DNA of 64,000 nt. Origin: Lachnospiraceae bacterium (GTDB taxonomy: Bacteria; Bacillota; Clostridia; Lachnospirales; Lachnospiraceae). The stretch covers positions 56,943-120,942 of the forward strand of contig JAILRO010000061.1 in assembly GCA_024698145.1 (NCBI GenBank), in the 5' to 3' direction. Below are positions 36,402-45,285 of the stretch, piece by piece. Made by a program: the position numbers and the translations under genes. Every line of letters starts with the position of its first letter. The first letter of the stretch is position 1. The notes under the pieces were generated by a model that saw nothing but the letters and a program-made list of their open reading frames with translations, was not told the DNA's origin and searched no databases.

Positions 36402-38036
36402 TTACTCGAAGAACGAAACATCCTTCTCCAACTCTTTTGCAAGATTCATAAGATTGTTTGCCGCATCTGACAAACTATCTACAGCTGATGACAATTCAAT
36501 CATCGAAGCAGAAGTCTCTTCTGTAGAAGCTGCGTTCTCTTCTGATATTGCAGACAACGAACCCATCGCATCCACAACGACATCCTTAGATGAAATACAT
36601 ACTTCTGTTTCTCTTGAAATAGAATCAACATTAGTAACTGTTATATCGATATTCTCAATCAATGCTCTGATAGCAGCAACTGTTGTATCAAGTACTTCTG
36701 TAACCTGATTTGCAATCGACTGAACTTCTGTTGCTTTTCTATTAACTTCATGTGTAACTGAAAGAAGGTTGTTCATCTCTTCCTTAATCTCGTTAGCCGC
36801 ATCATTAGAATCTGTTGCAAGTTTTCCAATTTCAGTAGCAACTACCGCAAATCCTCTTCCCTGCTCGCCTGCTCTTGCCGCCTCGATAGAAGCATTAAGT
36901 GCAAGAAGGTTTGTCTGACTTGCAATCCCGTTGATAAGTTCAACTTTACTGTTAACCGTATCAACTGCTGTTGCTGTTTCATTTACCGCATTAACGATAT
37001 CTGCGATGTTATCTGACATTATGTTGAAGTTATTCTCTAATTCAACAAGCGCATTCTCTGACTCTTTGCTGTTGCTGTTCATAGCCTTCGCTGTGTCGCC
37101 AAGTGTATCAGTTGTGTTCGAAACAACACCTACCGCATTATCGATATTGGCAACATTATCAACTGCCGACTGAACACGTTCTGCCTGCTCAACCGCTCCA
37201 TGAGCAATATCCTCAACTGCATTAGATACAGTTTCTGCTGTATCTGCAATCTGCTTTGAAGTATCATCCAATCTTGAAGATGATTCCTGTAATGTTTTAC
37301 TTGTTTCCTTGATATGGCCTATAACGTCATTAAGAACAAACACAAGGCTGTTTGTTGAGTTCAATGCACGTCCAATCTCATCTTGTCTGTACAAATGTTT
37401 CTCTGCCTGGATAAACTTACCATTAGCAAGATTATCAATGCTTCCGTTAAGCGTCTTAACCGCATCTGCGATGTTTGAAGCCAACTTGTAAACAAATGCA
37501 GCAACTATAATATTGATGAGAAATCCAATAAGAACCATCGAAACTATCGACTTTGTCAACTGCTTATTAACTGCCTCTCTCGAAACACCGGTAAATGCCA
37601 TTGAAGAAACAGCGCCGGTTTCATCAAGAACAGGAACATAAGCAACAAAATACGCCTGATTAGCAACCTGTGTATTAGTTGATGTAAATGTTTTCTTATT
37701 GCCGATAACTTCTTTTATTACTGTATCAGCCGCCTGGGTTCCGATAACGGAAGCACCAAGAGACGAGTTCTTTCTGGTGTCTTTGTCAAACCATGTAAAG
37801 TCATATCCCGTATCATTCTTTAAGTTTGTTTCAAGCTCATTGTCACCAGGTTCTCTTTCAGTACGATTCACTCCGATATCCTTATATATGTATGCCGAAG
37901 ATAAAAGACCTTTAAGAATCTCATCCTCCATACCTTTCTTCATGTAGAAAATACCGGTAATTAATACCGCAATACCGACGGCAAATGTCGGAATGATTGA
38001 GAGAAGTAAAATCTCTAGTTTTATTGATTTCTTCAT
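36402..38036 (-). CDS. Methyl-accepting chemotaxis protein
   Basis: Membrane chemoreceptor of about 544 residues that controls CheA. TM1 (about 8-30), a single-Cache type extracellular domain (about 31-165, with [14 protein letters not shown]), TM2 (about 170-192), HAMP (about 193-245) and a cytoplasmic signalling helix bundle. The hairpin tip [33 protein letters not shown] is conserved. The start is taken as the ATG at 38036, eight bases after AAGGAG; the upstream ATG at 38042 is too close to that site. The promoter is at 38088-38116. No che genes adjoin it. Confidence 0.94.
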   Translation of the reverse strand: MKKSIKLEILLLSIIPTFAVGIAVLITGIFYMKKGMEDEILKGLLSSAYIYKDIGVNRTEREPGDNELETNLKNDTGYDFTWFDKDTRKNSSLGASVIGTQAADTVIKEVIGNKKTFTSTNTQVANQAYFVAYVPVLDETGAVSSMAFTGVSREAVNKQLTKSIVSMVLIGFLINIIVAAFVYKLASNIADAVKTLNGSIDNLANGKFIQAEKHLYRQDEIGRALNSTNSLVFVLNDVIGHIKETSKTLQESSSRLDDTSKQIADTAETVSNAVEDIAHGAVEQAERVQSAVDNVANIDNAVGVVSNTTDTLGDTAKAMNSNSKESENALVELENNFNIMSDNIADIVNAVNETATAVDTVNSKVELINGIASQTNLLALNASIEAARAGEQGRGFAVVATEIGKLATDSNDAANEIKEEMNNLLSVTHEVNRKATEVQSIANQVTEVLDTTVAAIRALIENIDITVTNVDSISRETEVCISSKDVVVDAMGSLSAISEENAASTEETSASMIELSSAVDSLSDAANNLMNLAKELEKDVSFFE

Positions 38037-38087
38037 ACCCATCGCTCCTTATAATAGTTTTATCATTTCGTTCAAAAAACTATTTAT

Positions 38088-38116
38088 ATTTTATCAAATT
38101 ACTGTGAAAATATCAA
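38088..38116 (-). promoter_or_regulatory. Promoter of the chemotaxis receptor gene
   Basis: Minus-strand TTGATA (38111-38116), 17-bp spacer, TAAAAT (38088-38093). It is of sigma-A type; no flagellar sigma-28 signature was seen. Confidence 0.7.
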
Positions 38117-38161
38117 TTTAATTTTTTAACCGGATAGCGTAAGTTCATTGTAGGAATAAAA

Positions 38162-38218
38162 CGAATAGAGGTGCCCCTAGATCTGCGTTAGATTAGAACT
38201 ACCTGCTCATTATATTCG
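38162..38218 (-). other. Nested stem structure of unknown role
   Basis: Three nested pairings surround a 5-base loop: CGAATA/TATTCG (38213-38218 with 38162-38167), AGGT/ACCT (38201-38204 with 38169-38172) and CTAATCT/AGATCTAG (38190-38196 with 38177-38184, one bulge). The element lies between copA and the chemotaxis receptor promoter, in a 207-base gap. A TATAAT (minus, 38209-38214) overlaps its outer stem. It could be an RNA element or the 3' end of the copA message. Confidence 0.3.
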
Positions 38219-38249
38219 GCTCCATGTATTGTTAAAAATCAAGTTCTTT

Positions 38250-38459
38250 TTAACGACTTTCAATTCCGGCATACTCATAGCCTGCCTCTTCGACAGCTGC
38301 CTTAATAAGACTCTCATCCACGTCTGTGGTATTTGTTATTGTTACAAGATTATCCTCGTGTGAAGCTTGTGCTAATTCAATTCCGTCAATTGCTTCAAGA
38401 GCTTTCTTTACATGAGCTTCACAATGTGCGCACATCATTCCATTTACCTTAATCTTCAT
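38250..38459 (-). CDS. Possible internal in-frame CopZ-like chaperone
   Basis: In-frame ATG at 38457-38459 (codon 800 of copA) preceded by AAGGAG (38469-38474) with a nine-base spacing inside the linker codons. Initiation here would give a 69-residue protein, the normal size of CopZ, with MxCxxC (MMCAHC) and a complete beta-alpha-beta-beta-alpha-beta pattern. In other bacteria CopA and its chaperone are separated by distinct genes or a frameshift. Here the sequence shows the start signals, but not that they are used. Confidence 0.4.
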   Translation of the reverse strand: MKIKVNGMMCAHCEAHVKKALEAIDGIELAQASHEDNLVTITNTTDVDESLIKAAVEEAGYEYAGIESR

Positions 38460-40856
38460 TTCTCTGTTCTCCTTTTCTTCATTTATTTTTAAATCATCAA
38501 CAATCGCTGTATCTGCTGATTGTATTATACTATAATCTATCGGATTCCTTACCGCCTTGTCTTTTGTTCCATCATGAGCTTTTATCCAATTAAGTCTCAA
38601 CGCATTGGTTACTACACAGAAGCTCGAAAGACCCATGGCAGCTGCTCCAAACATTGGATTAAGTTCCCATCCAAAAGCTGCAACATAACATCCTGCAGCA
38701 AGTGGAATACCAATAACATTGTAGAAAAATGCCCAGAAAAGATTCTCATGAATATTCCTGATTGTTGCCCTGGATATTCTTATAGCAGCTGCCACATCAC
38801 GAATACTATTCTTCATAAGCACAACATCCGCAGCATCAATGGCAATGTCTGTACCTGCTCCGATAGCAACACCGACATCTGCTCTTGTAAGGGCAGGGGC
38901 ATCATTTATTCCATCGCCTACCATGATTACTTTTCCATGCTCCATGAGTTTTCTAATAACAGCTTCTTTTCCATCAGGAAGTACTCCTGCAATAACTTCA
39001 TCCACACCGGCCTGCTTGGCAATTGCACCTGCCGTAATCTCATTATCGCCGGTTAACATTACCACATGAATACCCATTTTCTTAAGTTCGGCAACTGCTT
39101 GTGGTGTGTCATCTTTTATTGTATCCGCAACCGCAATTATTCCGATTAGTTTGTTACCTTTTGTGAAAAGAACCGGCGTCTTCCCTTGCGCAGACAACTC
39201 ATCCATGCACGCAGAAGTTGTTTTTTTATCTCCGGAAATCGATACATTAGATGCATCAAGACCTTTTAAAACGCCGGTGATATATCTTGCATTTCCACCT
39301 GCAACTGCTTCTCCATCAAGTTTTGCCTTTAATCCATTTCCCGACAAGACTTCAAACTCTGTTGTTTCCTTTAGGTTGATGTCATTCTCTTTTGCATATT
39401 CAACAATTGCCTTTGATATAGGATGCTCACTTTTCGATTCGAGCGCATAGGCAACTGTCATCAACTCTTCTTCATCTACACCATCTACCGGAATTAAGTC
39501 AGTAACTTTCATGATTCCTGTAGTAATTGTTCCGGTCTTATCAAGTGCAACTATCTGCGTTTTTCCTGTAAGTTCCTGCACTGCTGCAGTCTTAAAAAGG
39601 ATTCCGCTCTTTGCACCTACACCGTTTCCAACCATTATCGCAACAGGTGTTGCAAGACCCAAAGCGCAAGGGCAACTGATTACAAGCACTGATACCGCAC
39701 GTGCAATCGCATATCCAAATGTTTGTCCCAAAAGAAGCCATACAATAAATGTTACAAATGCGACGGCTATAACCGTAGGTACGAACACGCCCGAGACCCT
39801 GTCAGCAATCTTGGCAATTGGTGCCTTGGTTGCAGCAGCATCACTTACCGTTCGGATAATTCCGGCAAGAGTAGTATCTTCGCCAACCCTTGTAGCTTCA
39901 CACACCATGTAGCCGGAAGTATTGATGGTTGCAGCCGAAACATTATCCCCTGCCTGCTTTTCTACAGGAACGCTTTCACCTGTAAGAGCAGACTCATTAA
40001 CAGCGCTTTCACCCTCTTTAACAATACCATCTACTGGTATACTATCACCGGCTCTTACTACAAATCTGTCGCCAACCTTCACCTCATCTATACTGACTGT
40101 TTTCTCTGTATCGCCCTCCAAAATGACCGCAGTCTTTGGGGCAAGCTTCATGAGTGCTTTCAAGGCATCTGTAGTTTTTCCCTTAGATCTCGCCTCAAGG
40201 GTTTTACCAACTGTAATCAGCGTAAGAATTGTTGCAGCAGACTCAAAATAGAATTGGTCCATGTAGTACATAATCTGTTCTGCATTACCATCCAGCACTT
40301 CACCCGTCATAGCAAAGAGCGCATATACACTGTATGCGTATGAGGCCGTTGCGCCAAGTGCCACCAATGTATCCATGTTAGGCGATTTGTGAATAAGTCC
40401 TTTAAATCCACTAACAAAGAACTTCTGATTTATCACCATTACGAATCCGGCTATCAATAACTCATATATGCCCATAGCCACATGATTGCCATCAAGAAAC
40501 GGTGGCAGTGGCCAGTTCCACAGCATATGTCCCATTGAAACATACATTAACGGTATCAAAAGAATAACCGAAGCAATCAGTCTCTTCTTAAGGACCGGTG
40601 TTTCTGTATCCTTAAGAGAATCCTCATAAGCATCGGTATTGGTGCTGTTTTTTGCATTTCTTTTCAAACTCGCACCATATCCGGCTGCTTCTACAGCTTT
40701 AATTATTGTTTCCGAAGATGCATTACCCTCCACACCCATAGAGTTTGTAAGAAGACTTACAGCACAGCTTTCTACACCATCTATGGCATTTACAGCCTTC
40801 TCAACTCTGGCCTGGCATGCGGCACAACTCATTCCGGTTACATTATATTGTTCCAT
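38250..40856 (-). CDS. copA: Copper-exporting P1B ATPase with terminal CopZ domain
   Basis: 868 residues. An N-terminal metal-binding domain (MSCAACQ, about 8-14) is followed by eight membrane helices including the CPC site (VISCPCALG, about 393), actuator TGES, phosphorylation site D439 in DKTGT, HP-motif in SEHPIS, and GDGINDAPAL. After the last helix comes a short acidic linker and then a complete second HMA domain (residues 800-868, GMMCAHCEAHV). This last domain begins with ATG at 38459 and has AAGGAG nine bases upstream, so it could also be made as a free 69-residue CopZ-type chaperone. The gene follows tcdA by 15 bases. Cu+ export is the family function. Confidence 0.95.
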   Translation of the reverse strand: MEQYNVTGMSCAACQARVEKAVNAIDGVESCAVSLLTNSMGVEGNASSETIIKAVEAAGYGASLKRNAKNSTNTDAYEDSLKDTETPVLKKRLIASVILLIPLMYVSMGHMLWNWPLPPFLDGNHVAMGIYELLIAGFVMVINQKFFVSGFKGLIHKSPNMDTLVALGATASYAYSVYALFAMTGEVLDGNAEQIMYYMDQFYFESAATILTLITVGKTLEARSKGKTTDALKALMKLAPKTAVILEGDTEKTVSIDEVKVGDRFVVRAGDSIPVDGIVKEGESAVNESALTGESVPVEKQAGDNVSAATINTSGYMVCEATRVGEDTTLAGIIRTVSDAAATKAPIAKIADRVSGVFVPTVIAVAFVTFIVWLLLGQTFGYAIARAVSVLVISCPCALGLATPVAIMVGNGVGAKSGILFKTAAVQELTGKTQIVALDKTGTITTGIMKVTDLIPVDGVDEEELMTVAYALESKSEHPISKAIVEYAKENDINLKETTEFEVLSGNGLKAKLDGEAVAGGNARYITGVLKGLDASNVSISGDKKTTSACMDELSAQGKTPVLFTKGNKLIGIIAVADTIKDDTPQAVAELKKMGIHVVMLTGDNEITAGAIAKQAGVDEVIAGVLPDGKEAVIRKLMEHGKVIMVGDGINDAPALTRADVGVAIGAGTDIAIDAADVVLMKNSIRDVAAAIRISRATIRNIHENLFWAFFYNVIGIPLAAGCYVAAFGWELNPMFGAAAMGLSSFCVVTNALRLNWIKAHDGTKDKAVRNPIDYSIIQSADTAIVDDLKINEEKENREMKIKVNGMMCAHCEAHVKKALEAIDGIELAQASHEDNLVTITNTTDVDESLIKAAVEEAGYEYAGIESR

Positions 40857-40871
40857 ATTTCACCTACTTTG

Positions 40872-41600
40872 TCAATTTCTGCTCAAATCCTTTACAATTT
40901 CTCCTGCAATAAGCAATCCCGCGACAGCAGGTACAAATGCTGTACTTCCGGGAACATCTTTTCGTCTAGTGTTATTGTCCTCATTACAATCGGTTGGTAT
41001 ACCCTCTAAAGGACGGATAGGCTGCTCATCAGAATAAACAACTTTCAGTTTCTTAATATTACGTTTCTTTAATTCCCTACGCATGACTCTGGCAAGCGGA
41101 CAGACCTCTGTGTCATAAATATCCGCAACCTTAAATCTGCTTGCATCTAATTTGTTGCCCGCCCCCATAGCACTTATGATAGGAACTACTGCTTTTTCTG
41201 CCCTCATTATCAGTTCTATCTTGGCTGTCACCGTATCAACAGCATCCACTATATAATCATATTCAGAAAAATGAAAATCATCCGCATTTTCCGGTAAAAA
41301 GAAGCAATTGTGAATCTCTACTTTGACATCCGGATTGATATCAAGCATCCTGTCACGCATCACCTCTGTTTTATACTTTCCGATGGTCTTCCTTGTGGCA
41401 ATAATCTGACGATTCAAATTCGTAAGACTAACCGTATCAGCATCAATAAGATCAAATGCTCCTATCCCACTCCTGACAAGAGCTTCACAAACATATCCAC
41501 CTACTCCGCCTATTCCAAAAACGGCCACTTTTTTACTATGTAATGACTCCATCGCGTCAGCACCCAGCAACAACCGGGTTCTTGAAAATTGATCTATCAT
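40872..41600 (-). CDS. tcdA: tRNA threonylcarbamoyladenosine dehydratase
   Basis: E1-like (ThiF/MoeB-fold) enzyme of 242 residues that uses ATP to cyclise t6A to ct6A at position 37 of ANN-decoding tRNAs. Visible: GIGGVGGYVCEALVRSGIG nucleotide site, DADTVSLTNLNRQ, the adenylation-type DAVDTVTAK and the C-terminal segment with CPLARVMRRELKKRNI and YSDEQPI. GGAAG precedes the ATG. It is the first gene of the operon with copA, an unusual pairing, and is driven by a promoter with a 19-bp spacer. Confidence 0.94.
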   Translation of the reverse strand: MIDQFSRTRLLLGADAMESLHSKKVAVFGIGGVGGYVCEALVRSGIGAFDLIDADTVSLTNLNRQIIATRKTIGKYKTEVMRDRMLDINPDVKVEIHNCFFLPENADDFHFSEYDYIVDAVDTVTAKIELIMRAEKAVVPIISAMGAGNKLDASRFKVADIYDTEVCPLARVMRRELKKRNIKKLKVVYSDEQPIRPLEGIPTDCNEDNNTRRKDVPGSTAFVPAVAGLLIAGEIVKDLSRN

Positions 41601-41658
41601 AATTCTAACTTCCCTTATTCAAACATTTTATATTCCCACCTCATTCATATGTAGTCAC

Positions 41659-41689
41659 ATTATAACCCACTTCACAGTATCTAAGTCAA
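41659..41689 (-). promoter_or_regulatory. 19-bp-spacer promoter of tcdA-copA
   Basis: Minus-strand TTGACT (41684-41689), 19-bp spacer, TATAAT (41659-41664). Inside the spacer ACTT and AAGT form a weak dyad. Long spacers of 19-20 bp are typical of MerR-family (for example CueR) activated promoters; no such regulator gene adjoins. Confidence 0.6.
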
Positions 41690-41713
41690 GAAAAATATCC
41701 CTAAAACAAATCA

Positions 41714-41739
41714 GAGCCTACCCGAAATCAGATAGGCTC
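41714..41739 (-). terminator. Hairpin after the flavodoxin gene
   Basis: Minus-strand GAGCCTA (41733-41739) / TAGGCTC (41714-41720), 12-base loop. It lies 22 bases after the stop. The following T stretch is poor (TGATTTGTTTT), so it may be a weak terminator. Confidence 0.55.
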
Positions 41740-41761
41740 ATCTTTAAGATTATGTATTCTT

Positions 41762-42184
41762 TTACACCAAAGCAGCTCCAAGGTTTCTGCATTCTTCAAG
41801 ATCGTCATCACTAGGGGCATTGTTTGCCATAACGCCGTCACATACAAGATTGGCTCCGGCCGCGTTGCAACGGTCTTCCCACTCTCTCATCCATTGACCG
41901 TCTCCCCAACCATAGGAACCGAAAAGGGCGATTTTCTTTCCCGAAAGAGAACCTTCCACATCGGCAAACATCGGTTCATACGATGTTTCTTCGAGAACCT
42001 CCGCACCCATAGCAGGACATCCAAATGCAATTGCATCAAATTCAGACACCTTATCTGCTGTGAACTCATCCGGGCCGAACACACTGACTTCGGCTCCACT
42101 GTCCTTTGCACCTGCTTCAACAGCCACTGCCATCGCCGCAGTATTACCTGTTCCGCTCCAAAAAACTACTGCTATTTTACTCAT
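41762..42184 (-). CDS. Flavodoxin
   Basis: Small FMN electron carrier of 140 residues, the size of short-chain clostridial flavodoxins, which replaces ferredoxin when iron is scarce. The FMN phosphate loop SGTGNTAAMA (about 9-18) and the flavin-flanking FGCPAMG and GSYGWGDGQWM are present. The start is the ATG at 42184 with AAGGAGGA upstream. It lies 45 bases after DUF3793 and shares its operator-bearing promoter. Confidence 0.95.
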   Translation of the reverse strand: MSKIAVVFWSGTGNTAAMAVAVEAGAKDSGAEVSVFGPDEFTADKVSEFDAIAFGCPAMGAEVLEETSYEPMFADVEGSLSGKKIALFGSYGWGDGQWMREWEDRCNAAGANLVCDGVMANNAPSDDDLEECRNLGAALV

Positions 42185-42229
42185 AATGAGTCTCCTCCTT
42201 AAAATTTTTATATAATTACCCGACACATT

Positions 42230-42784
42230 CTAGTCTGTATACACAGCCAATTGCGCCAGGGATTTACCTCTTTTGTTCATCTCATGGTACGCTTCCGTAC
42301 ACTTCCTAAACCTCACAAACTTTTTCTGTGCTTTTTCAGGATTAGAATAAGCCTTCCAATATCCACAACATTTAACACCAGTGCATGGGTGTTTAATGAA
42401 ACTTTCCACATCCGAAGGTGGATACCCAAGGAACAGTCCTATCTCATGAGGAAATGCTTCATCACTCCTTATGTGTCTTACCAATTGTGCTATGCAACAT
42501 TCCGGATTCTGTGTTTCATATCCTTTTTTCTTAAGTATTCTTAAAGCCCTCGGATCCTTTAGGTCCTTCTCCAGGTGTTTAGGGCGGTAAATGTAGATTA
42601 ACGCAAACTCATCGGTTTTCCTTAACGGGATTACCCGAAGTCCCTTTTTTCGAAGCGCTTTATTTAAATCTCTTACCTCTTCATATATATCCATATCCTT
42701 TGAAGTTTTTACTGAAAACATACTTCCCGATTTCATTCCCGCAAGAGTTGGTGAACAATGCTCAATGATAAGTTCTTCTGACAT
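42230..42784 (-). CDS. DUF3793 family protein
   Basis: 184 residues, cytoplasmic. Recognised by the N-terminal HCSPTLAGMKSGSMF, the FALIYIYRPKHLEKDL segment, and the C-terminal Cys-bearing block FLGYPPSDVESFIKHPCTGVKCCGYWKAYSNPEKAQKKF with FRKCTEAY. Members of this family in Clostridia are often near flavodoxin or iron-transport genes; no reaction is known. Start at the ATG at 42784 after AGGAGG. Two copies of the GTTAG-N6-CTAAC dyad lie upstream. Confidence 0.9.
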   Translation of the reverse strand: MSEELIIEHCSPTLAGMKSGSMFSVKTSKDMDIYEEVRDLNKALRKKGLRVIPLRKTDEFALIYIYRPKHLEKDLKDPRALRILKKKGYETQNPECCIAQLVRHIRSDEAFPHEIGLFLGYPPSDVESFIKHPCTGVKCCGYWKAYSNPEKAQKKFVRFRKCTEAYHEMNKRGKSLAQLAVYTD

Positions 42785-42812
42785 CTTTACCTCCTGTGTA
42801 TGATGCATTTTG

Positions 42813-42832
42813 TAGTTAGCAGTTGCTAACTA
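42813..42832. promoter_or_regulatory. GTTAG-N6-CTAAC operator, site 1
   Basis: TAGTTAGCAGTTGCTAACTA: 8-bp perfect half-sites around 4 bases. It lies 29 bases before the DUF3793 start, downstream of the promoter, and is one of six copies in the window. Confidence 0.75.
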
Positions 42833-42900
42833 TGTTTCAAAAAAATATAGTCATTTTTCCTATCAACGTTTCAGTTGTTATTTTTTGACATCAGTATCGT

Positions 42901-42938
42901 TATATTTTACGGTTAGCATTCGCTAACTGTAAAATATA
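42901..42938. promoter_or_regulatory. Extended 38-bp operator, site 2
   Basis: The core GTTAGC-ATTC-GCTAAC (42912-42927) is embedded in a larger inverted repeat: the ten bases 42901-42910 are the exact reverse complement of 42929-42938. It overlaps the -10 region and likely transcription start of the DUF3793-flavodoxin promoter. Confidence 0.75.
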
Positions 42939-42964
42939 ATAACATGTCTTTCTTACAAAATCAA
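42936..42964 (-). promoter_or_regulatory. Promoter of the DUF3793-flavodoxin operon
   Basis: Minus-strand TTGATT (42959-42964), 17-bp spacer, TATTAT (42936-42941). The operator at 42901-42938 overlaps its downstream end. Confidence 0.65.
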
Positions 42965-42990
42965 TATATCTTTTATTTTTTATAATTTTT

Positions 42991-43440
42991 TCAAAACCCT
43001 TTAAACATACTTACATGTTTTGCAATATCGTTGAAACCATTTTTCTGATAGAACTTGAAGGCAGGTTTGTCACTATCAGTCTGAAGAAAAATACCTTTTA
43101 CGTTCATCTTCTTAAGATCATCTTCAATCAATCCCATAAAGCGTGTTCCTATACCAATCCCCTGACAGTCCGGTGAAACGCAAAGTTCTTCAATAACATA
43201 GTTAGTACCTTCCCACCAATGGGTAATCTGTCCCATGGATATAGCCACAAGTTTTCCGTCAACGCGCATCCCATAATTAATTGCGCAAACACTACCGGAC
43301 TTTTCCGTTACATACTTCACCAACTGCTCATCATCGCTCCAATCATCATTCCACGGTTCACCATAAAATGCTGCCTTAAACAAATCTGCCATTTCTCGTA
43401 TGTCCGACGAATCCAAGCTTACAAATTTTTCTTCTCCCAT
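42991..43440 (-). CDS. GNAT family N-acetyltransferase
   Basis: 149 residues, cytoplasmic. The acetyl-CoA site is clear: ELCVSPDCQGIGIGTRFMGLI (motif A, Q/RxxGxG/A) and the C-terminal FYQKNGFNDIAKHVSMFKGF. The substrate cannot be told. Start at the ATG at 43440 (GTG three bases upstream is also possible) after GGAGAGG. It lies between the ABC pair and the DUF3793 promoter. Confidence 0.9.
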   Translation of the reverse strand: MGEEKFVSLDSSDIREMADLFKAAFYGEPWNDDWSDDEQLVKYVTEKSGSVCAINYGMRVDGKLVAISMGQITHWWEGTNYVIEELCVSPDCQGIGIGTRFMGLIEDDLKKMNVKGIFLQTDSDKPAFKFYQKNGFNDIAKHVSMFKGF

Positions 43441-43554
43441 CACGCTTTTCCTCTCCTATTGTTTCTGAATAACAACATTAGAGTTTATTCTAACACCAGA
43501 CTAAAATCATTTCAATTCTTTATTTTCCTTGTGGTTCTCTCACATTACATACTT

Positions 43555-45285
43555 TTACAATTTCCAATTTTCAGCTGCTTCTCGACCAAGGACAAACTTT
43601 CGATATATTCCATCTTTCTCTACAAGTTCTTCATGTCGACCTTTTTGAACAATACTTCCATTATCAAAAACGAGAATCTGATCTGCATTTCTAACCGTCT
43701 TCAATCGATGAGCAATCATAATAATGGTTTTATTCTCCGTAAGTTTAGCAATAGCTTTCTGCAATCTATCTTCATTTTCAGGGTCAACATTTGCTGTAGC
43801 TTCGTCAAGGATTATAACCGGCGAATCTTTGAGTATTGCTCTTGCAATACTTATCCTCTGTTTTTCTCCACCGGACAACGATGCACCCCCCTCACCTATA
43901 ACAGTGTTATAACCATCCGGAAGTGCTTCAATGAAGTCATCACATGCAGCCGCCTTAGCAGCTCTCACCACATCTTCGTGAGTAGCGTTTGGGGAACCGA
44001 ATTTGATATTGTTTTCTATTGTATCGGCAAAGAGATACACATTTTGGAATACCATACTTATCTGAGCCATAAGCGCTTCAAGAGTATAATCCTTTATATT
44101 CTTCCCTCCCATCATTACTTCACCGCTGTCGACATCCCAAAATCTGGCTATAATATTACAGACAGTTGTCTTTCCGGAACCGCTGGCTCCAACAATTGCA
44201 GTTGTAGTTTTATCAGGTATCTTTATATTAATATCATGAAGTACCTCTTTGCTATCATATGAAAATGACACATTTTTAAACTCAATATCATGGGTGTTTG
44301 CCACATATTCTCCACCATTTTCATCTAACTTTTCGATAGTTTCGGGTTTGTCCGCCTTTTCCATAGACGACGTCATCAATCTGAGAGTAGCCATAGCCGT
44401 ACCCGCACCGCCTATATTTGAAAATACCATAAATGACATAATGATCATCATAAGTGCATATGTGAGCGAAAGTGTGCCATTCAAGTAAAAGAGAACGCTT
44501 TCAAATATTATCGCAAATGTTCCTAGTTGAACTACCGCTCTTTGTGCTATGGTATACGGCACAAAGAACCCTTCCATTTTTTCATTACTGCTCCTGTTGT
44601 ACTCAAGTGCATCCGAAAGTGTCTTATCTCCTCTTCCTGTCAGATTAAATGATTTTACAACGCTAATTCCATGAAGCCATTCAAGTACAGCCGAAACAAG
44701 TTTTGCCTCTGAATCCTGTCTGAGTGGTGAAACAGAGCGAGATCTTTTCTCCATCATTGAAGAAACAATCAAATAGATTACATCAACTAAAAGCACCACT
44801 ATTCCGAATCTGTAATCAAATACGAGTACCGCGACAACCACTACTCCCGATGTGATAAGTCCCTCCATAAGACGTATCATAACCATTGGTGCAAGAGTTT
44901 CAATGTTATCTATAACAGTTGTCATCGTACCAACCAACTCTCCCAGGCTATTTTCATTAAAGTAACCCATAGGGATTGTCTTAATATGATCGGCTATTTT
45001 AATTCTCTTATTTGCCGCCATGAAATAACCTGCATGAGTCTGTTGCATCTGCGAAAATCCTTTGGCAAAACATGCCACAAAAACTCCGGCGAGAACAATC
45101 AGAAACGACTGCCAAGCAGGAGTTTTCCCTGTTGTTCCTTCAATAATTCCGGACAAAACAAGGTATATGCCTCCCATCTCAATCATTTTTCCAATTCCTA
45201 CTATAAATCCCCAAAACACGGATTTACGAACATTTCCTATCTCTTCTCCCGCAAAATTAAATAAATATTTAAAAGCTCCAATCAT
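43555..45285 (-). CDS. ABC exporter-fold half-transporter, B-type subunit
   Basis: 576 residues from the ATG at 45285. Six membrane helices (about 20-310) with the motif ADHIKTIPMGYFNENSLGELV, then an ATPase domain: Walker A GASGSGKTT, QMS-type Q-loop ISMVFQNVYLF, signature SLSGGEKQR, Walker B PVIILDEATANVDPENE, H-loop IAHRL. Its start overlaps the stop of the preceding subunit (ATGA), so the two would form a heterodimer. The sequence is close to the subunit at 55197-56930. The type resembles IrtB/YbtQ-style pairs that import ferric siderophores; this is inference from style and context. Confidence 0.92.
   Translation of the reverse strand: MIGAFKYLFNFAGEEIGNVRKSVFWGFIVGIGKMIEMGGIYLVLSGIIEGTTGKTPAWQSFLIVLAGVFVACFAKGFSQMQQTHAGYFMAANKRIKIADHIKTIPMGYFNENSLGELVGTMTTVIDNIETLAPMVMIRLMEGLITSGVVVVAVLVFDYRFGIVVLLVDVIYLIVSSMMEKRSRSVSPLRQDSEAKLVSAVLEWLHGISVVKSFNLTGRGDKTLSDALEYNRSSNEKMEGFFVPYTIAQRAVVQLGTFAIIFESVLFYLNGTLSLTYALMMIIMSFMVFSNIGGAGTAMATLRLMTSSMEKADKPETIEKLDENGGEYVANTHDIEFKNVSFSYDSKEVLHDINIKIPDKTTTAIVGASGSGKTTVCNIIARFWDVDSGEVMMGGKNIKDYTLEALMAQISMVFQNVYLFADTIENNIKFGSPNATHEDVVRAAKAAACDDFIEALPDGYNTVIGEGGASLSGGEKQRISIARAILKDSPVIILDEATANVDPENEDRLQKAIAKLTENKTIIMIAHRLKTVRNADQILVFDNGSIVQKGRHEELVEKDGIYRKFVLGREAAENWKL

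Noticed and set aside
38043..38116. Sigma-28 promoter for the chemotaxis receptor
   Set aside because: No TAAA-N15-GCCGATAA-like sequence is present; a sigma-A type promoter fits instead.
43219..44262. 347-codon + strand open frame
   Set aside because: It runs antisense through the GNAT gene and the ABC ATPase domain, crosses their intergenic gap, has no recognisable domain and no binding site.
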